Assembly (NCBI GenBank): GCA_900759045.1
Contig: CAAETU010000047.1
Span: 1 to 26,887, forward strand
Source of the DNA: an uncultured Collinsella sp.
GTDB taxonomy: Bacteria; Actinomycetota; Coriobacteriia; Coriobacteriales; Coriobacteriaceae
Direction: 5' to 3'
DNA: 26,887 nt
Shown here: positions 1 to 6,280 of the stretch, one piece after another
How positions within the stretch are numbered: position 1 is the first letter of the stretch
Layout: each line of letters starts with the position of its first letter
The notes under the pieces: model-generated
Databases searched by the model: none
Seen by the model: only the letters and a program-made list of their open reading frames with translations
Told to the model about the DNA's origin: nothing
Program-made: the position numbers and the translations under genes

Positions 1-98
1 TCGAGGCCTACCTCGTGTACTATCGGGATGGGCGCATCAAGAAGTCCCTCGGGTGGCTCAGCCCGATGGAGTACCGCAGGAAGCTTGGATACGCCTAG
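1..98 (+). pseudogene. IS3-family transposase, C-terminal end only (runs off left edge)
   Basis: Reading from base 3, the frame gives about 31 residues ending in a TAG at 96-98. It contains YYRDGRIKKSLGWLSPMEYR, which resembles the C-terminal end of IS3/IS150-type OrfB transposases (the 'YN..R....LGG.SP..YR' region after the DDE catalytic core). The catalytic domain lies outside the window, so whether the element is intact cannot be judged. A probable right terminal repeat of the element follows at 104-128. Confidence 0.75.
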
Positions 99-103
99 GC
101 GCG

Positions 104-128
104 GTCCAAGAAATCGTCCGCACCCCCA
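104..128 (+). mobile_element. Probable right terminal inverted repeat of the IS3-like element
   Basis: Directly after the transposase stop, the sequence ends in CGTCCGCACCCCCA. Read from the outside this starts TGGGGGTGCGGACG, the usual TG...CA style of IS3-family ends. The left end is outside the window, so pairing of the two ends cannot be checked. The boundary at 128 is inferred. Confidence 0.45.
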
Positions 129-139
129 AAGCTGTTATC

Positions 140-162
140 CAGGAACTATTTCACCGCAACTT
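140..162 (+). repeat. Palindromic repeat family, copy 1 (right arm only)
   Basis: This 23-base arm is identical to the right arm of copy 2 (1451-1473), and identity extends to 27 bases (ATCC before the arm plus one trailing A). No matching left arm is present upstream. The presumed IS3 end lies only 11 bases to the left, which suggests the IS inserted into the loop of a complete palindrome. The arm lies 62 bases beyond the stop of the minus-strand gene at 225-1232. Confidence 0.85.
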
Positions 163-224
163 ATTGAGGCCGAGCGGGTTGGGTCGATGATGGGTTCTGT
201 TGCCGAGAAGATGAGGGCAGCCGG

Positions 225-1232
225 TCAGGAGTCTGCGTAGGGTTTTGTGGTTGGTATACCGTAGCCGCGCATCATGGAGCCGAACGCTTTGACATCGTAG
301 GTGTCTGAGAGCTTGAAATGGATGACGTTGTGGCCCATGGCACGCAGGTTCGCATCGCGCATGAGGGCAGCTCGATAGGTTTTTGCCGCAGTATGTTCCG
401 GATTATTTTGGGCATCGTCCTCAAACTTGCCTAGTCCATGCAGCTCAGCCAGCATCCAAGAGCCGTTTGGCATCTGCCAGCCGTAATCTGCCAAATAATA
501 GCCGGCGTTTCCCGGTCGAGTGATTTCAACCTGAAGTTCAGGAGCGGCAACTCCCGCCAGAATCATTGCCGCCCGTGCTTCGGATTCTCCGCCGTTATCC
601 GATCTGCCATCCATGTGTTCAAAAACGTCAAATGCGCGCGCAATGCCGTGCAGTCCGCGGCAGTTCGCTTGTGCATATGCACGCAATTCTTCACGCTCGA
701 CACCGTACTCACGAGCCAACCCGTCGACATAGCCTAGTGCATATCGAAAAGCGCTCGTTCGGGCGATGTCGACCACCGTGCGATATGGATCCGTTAACGT
801 AAACGGGCCGAGCTGCCATAAGTCGCCCGGCCGCCAGCGTCGGTATTCAACGAATTCGTACATATCGCGTCTGGTGGAACGCGGCAGCAGCACCTGCACC
901 TTGTCGAGAAGCGAATATGCAGAACCGATGCCATAGAGCAGTGCCGCCGTTGCTCCGCAAAACACGGCATCCGGTTCAACGACCGCAATAGCGGATGCCA
1001 ATTGAAAGATGTGATCTTCGACGCCGAGGTCATTCCAATACGCGGGATCAGCGTAGACATGGTTATAGAGTCGAATAATCATCTCTTTTTGCATGAGCGC
1101 GTAGGCACAGCGTTCATCCCATTTTTTGGTAGCTACAAACAGGTGCCCGCCATGATGGGCCTCGAATAACCGGAAGAACAGCTCTACTTGCGGTTTGGAA
1201 CAGCGTTTATCATGGCTCATTTTCGACCCCAT
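225..1232 (-). CDS. AbiEi-like / DUF559 (VSR-fold) family protein
   Basis: 335 residues. The N-terminal half (about 1-170) resembles AbiEi-like winged-helix proteins common in Actinobacteria, with a 'DPYRTVVDIAR' segment at 148-158. The C-terminal part (about 215-310) looks like a VSR/DUF559 PD-(D/E)XK nuclease fold. It has an acidic helix ESEAR at 216-220, D249, and LAELHGLGKFEDD at 261-273, matching the usual E-x-D-G-x-x-K-Y element but with His265 in place of the second acid, so activity is uncertain. The start could be Met1 or Met5 (1220); neither has a strong ribosome site. No partner gene is adjacent. Such proteins are often annotated as type IV antitoxin-like, but the true role is unknown. 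GC content appears lower than in the FHL operon, consistent with transferred DNA. Confidence 0.6.
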   Translation of the reverse strand: MGSKMSHDKRCSKPQVELFFRLFEAHHGGHLFVATKKWDERCAYALMQKEMIIRLYNHVYADPAYWNDLGVEDHIFQLASAIAVVEPDAVFCGATAALLYGIGSAYSLLDKVQVLLPRSTRRDMYEFVEYRRWRPGDLWQLGPFTLTDPYRTVVDIARTSAFRYALGYVDGLAREYGVEREELRAYAQANCRGLHGIARAFDVFEHMDGRSDNGGESEARAAMILAGVAAPELQVEITRPGNAGYYLADYGWQMPNGSWMLAELHGLGKFEDDAQNNPEHTAAKTYRAALMRDANLRAMGHNVIHFKLSDTYDVKAFGSMMRGYGIPTTKPYADS

Positions 1233-1404
1233 GGTCTCGAGGGGGAGTGAATGACACTACGCTATCCCATATTTGGTCCGCCAGACCTTGCCATGAACTG
1301 ACCAAAAGATTGACGGGGCAGGTCAGAGCCATGAGTCAGAGCCAAACATATCGGCAAACGGTTGATTTGTGCCCATCGGCGGTATTAAAAACCACCCTTA
1401 CAGA

Positions 1405-1473
1405 AAGTTGCGGTGAAATAGTTCCTGAAAAGCTCGAATAAGCCTAAATCCAGGAACTATTTCACCGCAACTT
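1405..1473. repeat. Palindromic repeat family, copy 2 (complete, perfect arms)
   Basis: A perfect inverted repeat: left arm 1405-1427 begins AAGTTGCGGTGAAATAGT, right arm 1451-1473 is its exact 23-base reverse complement, and the spacer is 23 bases. It lies between the PIN-domain gene, whose stop is 45 bases away, and the start of the AbiEi-like gene. The spacer ends in GCCTAAA beside the right arm, a string also found at the same place in copy 3. It may be a REP/MITE-like mobile palindrome, a terminator, or both. There is no T-run typical of a simple intrinsic terminator. Confidence 0.9.
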
Positions 1474-1518
1474 AGGAGGGGATGGGGCTGAGGGGCGGGC
1501 GATGCCGTTGTCTGTCGG

Positions 1519-2022
1519 TTAGCTGCGGGGGCGGTGGCGGAGTTTGTCGATGGTGGAGTCGGTGCTGTGACTGCGGGCGTCGGTGCTTCGGCTATGGGCT
1601 CCGTGGGTTGCGCGGCCATCGCGGGCGTCGGCAGTGGTTTGGCGCTTGCGGCGGTAATCGATCATGCCTTGAATGATGGGCTTGCCAAAGCTCACGACAT
1701 CATCGTTGTAGATGGCGGTTCGGGCTGCGAGGAGGCAGTCGGTAAAGTCCATATGGGTCTTGCCAAAGAGTTTGACGGCAAGGGCGACAACGGTGGGCTC
1801 GTCGACCATGACGTCATCGAGCAGCCTTCTCATGGCCGTAGCAATCTCAGCGCGGGGAACCTTATAGACGTCGCGCAGCGTGACCACGACGCGCGTGATG
1901 ATCTCGGGGTAGACGCGAGCGGTGCGCGTGGCGATGACCTTGGCGGCGCGCGGTGACAGAACTTCGTCGTCGTCAAGCAGGTAGCGTAGGATGACGGTCT
2001 CGTCGATGATGGTGCTATTCAT
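1519..2022 (-). CDS. PIN-domain toxin (VapC-like ribonuclease)
   Basis: 167 residues. The PIN fold occupies about 1-120, with the acidic residues expected for Mg-dependent RNA cleavage: D7 in IIDETVILRYLL, E40 in YPEIITRVV, and D92 and D95 in HMDFTDCLLAA, the VapC 'DF.D' motif. Its ATG overlaps the end of the upstream antitoxin gene by 8 bases, so the two should be translationally coupled. Residues from about 125 to 167 form an unusual basic, Ser/Thr/His/Arg-rich tail that ordinary VapC proteins (about 130 aa) lack. It may be read-through into former non-coding sequence. Expected role: RNA-cleaving toxin neutralised by the antitoxin. Target unknown. Confidence 0.75.
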   Translation of the reverse strand: MNSTIIDETVILRYLLDDDEVLSPRAAKVIATRTARVYPEIITRVVVTLRDVYKVPRAEIATAMRRLLDDVMVDEPTVVALAVKLFGKTHMDFTDCLLAARTAIYNDDVVSFGKPIIQGMIDYRRKRQTTADARDGRATHGAHSRSTDARSHSTDSTIDKLRHRPRS

Positions 2023-2338
2023 GGATATCTACTTCCTCAGGACCCAAAATCGAATCGTCGCTTTCTGTAGCAAGGTATTCAATCCAGGCATTGCGCTCCT
2101 CGGCGCGGCGATTGGGGTCACCATATGCTTTGAGCGATCCATAGGCGGCGGTGCCGTCCTTTGAGCGCACGGCAACCGGTTGAAAGGGGAGCTTACGCAT
2201 CAAAATGCTCTGCGCGACAAATAAACGGACAGCCTCGGCGAGCGATGTGCCCATGGCGTCGTAGAGATGCTCGGCATGCTGCTTGTCTTCCTCGCGAATG
2301 CGCACCTGCAGGATGGCTCGTTTTTGAGTCGATGACAT
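2015..2338 (-). CDS. RelB/DinJ-family antitoxin
   Basis: 107 residues from the ATG at 2338. The N-terminal region (AILQVRIREEDKQHAEHLYD, then AMGTSLAEAVRLFVAQ) closely resembles the ribbon-helix-helix dimerisation and DNA-binding domain of DinJ/RelB, including the 'MG....AVR.F' motif and a following LPF. The C-terminal half would wrap the toxin. A GTG lies one codon upstream at 2341, but the AGGGAGG ribosome site is 6 bases from the ATG and only 3 from the GTG, so the ATG is preferred. The gene precedes and overlaps the PIN toxin gene. Antitoxins of this type usually repress their own operon, probably from the AT-rich DNA just upstream. Confidence 0.8.
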   Translation of the reverse strand: MSSTQKRAILQVRIREEDKQHAEHLYDAMGTSLAEAVRLFVAQSILMRKLPFQPVAVRSKDGTAAYGSLKAYGDPNRRAEERNAWIEYLATESDDSILGPEEVDIHE

Positions 2339-2563
2339 CACTGGCCTCCCTTAATGAGCGTGCAATATGAATGGTCAAATACAGCATCGGATATTAATAG
2401 CTAATCTTATAACCACTACTTTATTGCACTCAAGTTAATGATCGCGAAATTTATCGCAAACGTACTACATCCTTCAGAAGCGAGCGTGAAATCTTTCTTG
2501 GGCGTACGCATGTAATACACTCACCTTTATAGCTTCTAGAGAATAATTCCAACCTGCCAAAAC

Positions 2564-2589
2564 CCCTGCAATACACCCGTATTGCAGGG
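2564..2589. promoter_or_regulatory. Perfect 11-bp palindrome, candidate operator upstream of the FHL operon
   Basis: CCCTGCAATAC and its exact reverse complement GTATTGCAGGG are separated by four bases (ACCC). The half-site core CCCTGCAA recurs at 2608-2615, 44 bases further on (about four helical turns), and a related TGTAATACAC lies at 2511-2520. This suggests a dimeric regulator binding upstream of the hydN-fdhF-hyf genes. It could instead be a terminator hairpin for unseen transcription, but no T-run follows. No regulator gene is in the window. Confidence 0.5.
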
Positions 2590-2685
2590 CCTATGCTCGC
2601 GTTGGCCCCCTGCAACTGCGTATATTCAACCTGTATACCGTTGGAGAAATTCTACCGAGTGCCTGTTTCGCCGCATGCGCTCGAT

Positions 2686-2742
2686 GCGTCGATGCCGGAC
2701 CACGGGCGGTCCGGAACAACGTCGACAGGGTCTCTCCGGCAT
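2686..2742 (+). promoter_or_regulatory. Leader able to fold into two competing hairpins before the first FHL gene
   Basis: Bases 2695-2701 (CCGGACC) pair perfectly with 2708-2714 (GGTCCGG) over a 6-base loop, and flanking GTCGA/TCGAC can extend this. Bases 2692-2699 (ATGCCGGA) can instead pair perfectly with 2735-2742 (TCCGGCAT), which ends 8 bases before the ribosome site at 2750-2755. The two pairings share bases and exclude each other, the layout expected of a switch or translational control element. No known riboswitch class was recognised. Confidence 0.35.
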
Positions 2743-2766
2743 GGGATTCAGGAGGGAGTGAACAAC

Positions 2767-3285
2767 ATGGGCAATAAACGAGTCGTGGCTGATTCTTCAC
2801 GCTGCATTGGGTGCCAAACCTGTATGGCGGCGTGCATCGAGGCACACGATATCCCCGGCAACATCGCCGCACCTCGCTTGCGTGTAACGCGCACCTACGA
2901 GATTTCCGCGCCGGTGGCATGTCACCACTGCGAGGACGCTCCGTGCGCCAAGGCCTGCCCCACGGGCGCCTTGTTCTTTGATCCAAAGAACCATCGTATC
3001 GGCGTCAACGAGGACAACTGCATCGGCTGCAAGAGCTGCGTCATGGCATGCCCCTTTGGCGCCGTGAGCGTGGCGACCACGCAGGTCCCCTTCTTGATGG
3101 GTGACGTTCGCGTGGGTTCGCAGACTAAGAGCTTCGTGCTCAAGTGCGACCTGTGCGTGGACCGTCCCGGCGGTCCGGCGTGTGCCGAGGCGTGCCCGAC
3201 CAAGGGCCTCACCCTGGTAGACGAGGAGCGTCTGGCAGAACTGACTGCCGAGCGCGCCCGCGCCACCATCGAAAACGAGGCGTAA
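2767..3285 (+). CDS. hydN: HydN/HycB-like 4Fe-4S electron-transfer protein
   Basis: 172 residues, close to E. coli HydN (about 175). It has four ferredoxin-type cysteine clusters: CIGCQTCMAAC near residue 13, CHHCEDAPCAKAC near 50, CIGCKSCVMAC near 80 and CDLCxxxxxGPACAEAC near 127. These would bind four 4Fe-4S clusters and pass electrons from formate dehydrogenase H. The ATG at 2767 is chosen over an upstream ATG at 2593 because AGGAGGG sits 11 bases before it and homology begins there. It is soluble with no signal peptide, is the first gene of the FHL operon, and is followed by fdhF 76 bases on. HydN, HycB and HyfA are close paralogues, so the exact name is less certain than the function. 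Confidence 0.88.
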   Translation: MGNKRVVADSSRCIGCQTCMAACIEAHDIPGNIAAPRLRVTRTYEISAPVACHHCEDAPCAKACPTGALFFDPKNHRIGVNEDNCIGCKSCVMACPFGAVSVATTQVPFLMGDVRVGSQTKSFVLKCDLCVDRPGGPACAEACPTKGLTLVDEERLAELTAERARATIENEA

Positions 3286-3322
3286 GCGGACGGCCAAACA
3301 GGCCCAATGATTGTCAAATAAG

Positions 3323-3338
3323 TACCGAGCATTCGGTA
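3323..3338 (+). other. Small hairpin in the hydN-fdhF spacer
   Basis: TACCGA and TCGGTA form a perfect 6-bp stem with a GCAT tetraloop, 12 bases before the GGAAGGAGGG ribosome site of fdhF. It may affect message stability or fdhF translation. It could be fortuitous. Confidence 0.3.
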
Positions 3339-3361
3339 GCAGAGAAAGGAAGGAGGGTGTC

Positions 3362-5584
3362 ATGGAGAAGCATAAAGTGATCTGCCCGTACTGCGGCGCC
3401 GGTTGCCAGTTTAACCTCTTGGTCCAAAACGGCCAGGTCGTGGGTACCGAACCGCTCAACGGCATCACCAACCAGAGCGAGCTGTGCCTTAAGGGCATGA
3501 GCGGCTACGACTTCATCAACGACACCAAGATCTTGACTCCTCGCGTACTGCACCCGATGATCCGTCGCACCAAGGGCGCGGATCTTGAGCGCGTAAGCTG
3601 GGACGAGGCACTGGATTTCACCGCATCTAAGATGCAGGCCATAATTGACGAATATGGTCCTAACGCTGTCATGACCACCGGCTCTTCGCGAGGCGGCGGC
3701 AATGAGGCGAACTACGTCATGCAGAAGTTTACGCGTGCGTGCATCGGCACCCACAGCGTGGACAACTGCGCCCGTACTTGACACGGCCCTACTGTCCTCG
3801 GTCTGATGGACACGGTTGGTTCAGGTTGCATGTCATGCTCCATCCCCGGTATGGAGGATGCGGGCTGCATTTTCCTCTTCGGCTATAACCCTGCCGATTC
3901 GCACCCCATCGTCGCAAGGCGTATCGTGCGAGCCAAAGAAAAGGGTTGCAAGATCATCGTCGCCGACCCGCGCCATATCGAAACTGCGCGTATCGCCGAT
4001 CTCTACCTTCCGATCAAGAACGGTTGCAACGTCGCGTTCCTCAACGCCTTTGCCAACTGCTTGGTCAACGATGGCCTCTACGACAAGGAATTCGTCGCCG
4101 AGCACACGAACGGCTTTGACGAGTGGTGGGAGACCATCAAGAACTACACTCCCGAATCCGTACAGGACATCACGGGTGTCGAGCCCGCGTTGATCCACCA
4201 AGCTGCCGAGATGTACGCCACGGCGAAGCCCTCTGCCATCATTGGCTGGGGTATGGGCGTATGCCAGCAGAAGCAGAACCTGAAGACGGTGCACACCATC
4301 GCCTCCATCGCCTGCGTTGCCGGCCAGATCGGCAAACCCAATTCCGGCCTCGCGCCCGTGCGTGGTCAGAACAACGTCCAGGGCTCCTGCGATATGGGCA
4401 TGCTGCCTAACCTGTACCCTGGCTACCAGAAAGTCACCGACCCCGCCGTGCGCGCCAAGTTTGCAAAGGCTTGGGGCGTGCCCGAGGAAAAGCTCCCGCT
4501 CGAGGAGGGCTACAAGCTCACCGACCTGGGCCACCTGGTCGACGAGGGCAAGGTGCACTGCTTCTACAACTACGGCGAGGACCCGGTGCAGACCGAGCCC
4601 GATTCGGCCGGTATGCGCAAGACGCTCTCCGAGCTGGATCTGTTCATTTGCCAGGACATCTTTATGACGCAGACGACCATGCTCGCCGACGTCATCCTGC
4701 CCGCTACCTCATGGGGCGAGCACGAGGGTGTCTTTACTGCATCCGACCGTAGCTTCCAGCACTTTGACGCGGCCGTTCCGCCCAAGGGCGAGTGCCGTCA
4801 CGACTGGGAGATCTTCGCGGACCTGTCCACGCGTATGGGCTATCCCATGCACTACGACAACACCGAGCAGATCTGGAACGAGTGCATTAGCCTGTGCCCC
4901 AACTTTGTGGGCGCGACCTACGAGAAGATGGCTCCCGAGGGCGGCTACGCCCAGTGGCCTGTCAAGAGCACCGATGTGAACGACCACGGTACGCCCGACA
5001 TGTTCGCTGGTGGCAAGTTCACCACCAAGGACGGTCGCGCCAACCTGATGGCGCACGACTGGGAGGCGCCTTCCGAGCTTCCCGACGATGAGTACCCGCT
5101 CATCCTGTGCACCGTCCGCGAGGTCGGCCACTACAGCTGCCGCTCGATGACCGGCAACTGCAAGACGCTGGCGCTGCTTGCCGACGAGCCCGGTTTTGTC
5201 CGCATGAATCCCGCGGACGCCGAGGCGCGCGGCATCAAGAACGGCGACATCGTCTCGATTCACAGCCGCCGCGGCCAGGTATACAGCCGCGCCGACGTGA
5301 GCGACCGCATCAACAAGGGCACGGTCTATATGACCTACCAGTGGTGGATCGGCAAGTGCAACGAGCTGACCATTCACAAGGTCGACCCGGTCTCGCATAC
5401 GCCCGAGGACAAGTTCTCCGCCTGCCAGGTCGACGCTATCGCCGACCAGGTCTGGGCCGAGGGCGAGGTGGAGCGTCAGTACACCGAGCTCAAGCAGGCT
5501 CTGGTGGACGCCGCCGCTCCCCAGGACGTTGAGCCCGGCGCCGCCAAGTTCGACGACGAGACGCACGTGAATCAAATCGTGTAG
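3362..5584 (+). CDS. fdhF: Formate dehydrogenase H, selenocysteine-containing
   Basis: One 740-residue protein if the in-frame TGA at 3779-3781 is read as selenocysteine; otherwise it would appear as two broken ORFs. Sec falls at residue 140, exactly as in E. coli FdhF (715 aa), in the context R-T-Sec-H-G-P, with His141 also conserved. The N-terminal 4Fe-4S ligands are C8, C11, C15 and C42, and the electron-relay Lys44 is present, also matching E. coli numbering. The rest is the bis-MGD-binding fold of the DMSO reductase superfamily. It oxidises formate to CO2 and feeds electrons to the HydN/HyfA proteins and hydrogenase. No Tat signal, so it is cytoplasmic. The start is set by GGAAGGAGGG just before the ATG at 3362. 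A SECIS-like hairpin follows the UGA, and selA, selB and selC lie downstream. Confidence 0.96.
3779..3817 (+). promoter_or_regulatory. Bacterial SECIS element with UGA(Sec) codon
   Basis: The UGA is followed by a hairpin inside the coding sequence: TGTCC (3793-3797) pairs with GGACA (3808-3812), and an inner TC/GA step closes the apical GGTCT (3800-3804). A T is left bulged on the 3' side. E. coli fdhF also has an apical GGUCU and a bulged U about this far after its UGA (bulge on the 5' side there). The first bases after the UGA (CACGGCCC) are the same as in E. coli. It should be bound by SelB carrying Sec-tRNA. Confidence 0.88.
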
Positions 5585-5605
5585 TCCCGTTCTCGTTGGC
5601 TATTT

Positions 5606-5648
5606 GGGCCGGGCGTCCCGTACGTTCGGGAGCCCGGCCCGTTATTTT
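5606..5648 (+). terminator. Strong hairpin between fdhF and hyfA (attenuator or partial terminator)
   Basis: GGGCCGGGC (5606-5614) pairs perfectly with GCCCGGCCC (5632-5640). Inside it TCCCG pairs with CGGGA over a 6-base loop, leaving one bulged G. GTTATTTT follows. The stem is very stable but the T-tract is short and interrupted, so it may lower hyf transcription relative to hydN-fdhF, or protect the 3' end of the fdhF message, rather than end the operon. Confidence 0.6.
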
Positions 5649-5662
5649 GAAAGGAAGTGGGG

Positions 5663-6280
5663 ATGAACCGCTTCATCGACATCAACCCGGAGAGGTGCAT
5701 CGGCTGCGGAACATGCCAGTCCGCCTGTGCCGACGCCCACCGGATGCAGGGCCTTCAGGATACGCCGCGCCTGGCGCTCGTGAAGACCGGCGGTATTTCG
5801 GCCGCCCTTGCCTGCCACCATTGCGAGGGTGCCCCCTGCGCCGAGGTTTGCCCGGTGAATGCCATCGAGCACGATGGCGACCGCATCCACGTCAAGGAGC
5901 AGGAGTGCATCGGGTGCAGGCTGTGCGCCATCGCGTGCCCCTTCGGAGCCATCCATCCCGATGGCACGTCTATCGCCGGTGTCGCAGGCATGTGCGACCC
6001 GACGCCTTCGTATCCTAAGTCCCTGAGCAGCCTGCTTACGTGGGCTCCTGGCCAGTACACCTGCGCTATCAAGTGCGACCTGTGCGCCTTCGATCCGGAC
6101 GGCCCGCATTGTGTGGCGGCGTGCCCCACCAAGGCGCTGACCGTCATGGGCGGCGCGGCCGATCGCGAGCTCGACGAGGCCAAGCGCCTGCGCTCGATCG
6201 AAAACGGTCCGGTTGTCGACGTTACCGCTGTGGCCCAGGGCCTGTCCGAGAAAGCAGAAGGGAGCGTAAACAATGGATAG
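5663..6280 (+). CDS. hyfA: Hydrogenase-4 component A, 4Fe-4S ferredoxin-like subunit
   Basis: 205 residues, the same length as E. coli HyfA and similar along its length, from MNRF and CIGCGTCQSAC through CHHCEGAPCAEVCPVNAI and CIGCRLCAIACPFGAI to CDLCAFxPDGPHCVAACP. The four cysteine groups would hold four 4Fe-4S clusters carrying electrons from FdhF into the hydrogenase. The ATG at 5663 has AAGGAAG 5 bases upstream; a GTG two codons earlier is less likely. The end overlaps hyfB by 8 bases, indicating translational coupling. It is a paralogue of the first gene of the cluster. Confidence 0.92.
   Translation: MNRFIDINPERCIGCGTCQSACADAHRMQGLQDTPRLALVKTGGISAALACHHCEGAPCAEVCPVNAIEHDGDRIHVKEQECIGCRLCAIACPFGAIHPDGTSIAGVAGMCDPTPSYPKSLSSLLTWAPGQYTCAIKCDLCAFDPDGPHCVAACPTKALTVMGGAADRELDEAKRLRSIENGPVVDVTAVAQGLSEKAEGSVNNG

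Larger units (their letters stand above)
2342..2766. promoter_or_regulatory. 425-base intergenic region between the TA operon and the FHL operon
   Basis: No gene is supported here; it separates divergent transcription units. The left part (2342-2560) is AT-rich and should hold the minus-strand TA promoter. I see no clear consensus promoter on either strand. TGCAAT or ATTGCA hexamers occur at 2361, 2423, 2567 and 2581, the last two inside the perfect palindrome, and related TGTAATACAC and CCCTGCAA strings lie at 2511 and 2608. The part after 2590 is GC-rich and can form hairpins, so it is probably the FHL operon's 5' untranslated leader. Confidence 0.6.

Noticed and set aside
1534..1956. Plus-strand ORF opposite the PIN toxin
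   Set aside because: Gly/Asp-rich shadow; the minus strand carries the conserved PIN residues.
2593..2766. Upstream extension of the HydN-like protein to an ATG at 2593
   Set aside because: The extra 58 residues have no homology, overlap a palindromic and hairpin-rich leader, and the ATG at 2767 has a strong ribosome site.
3362..5584. fdhF as a pseudogene split by a stop at 3779
   Set aside because: The TGA is in frame at the known Sec position, with a SECIS hairpin after it and selA, selB and selC in the window.
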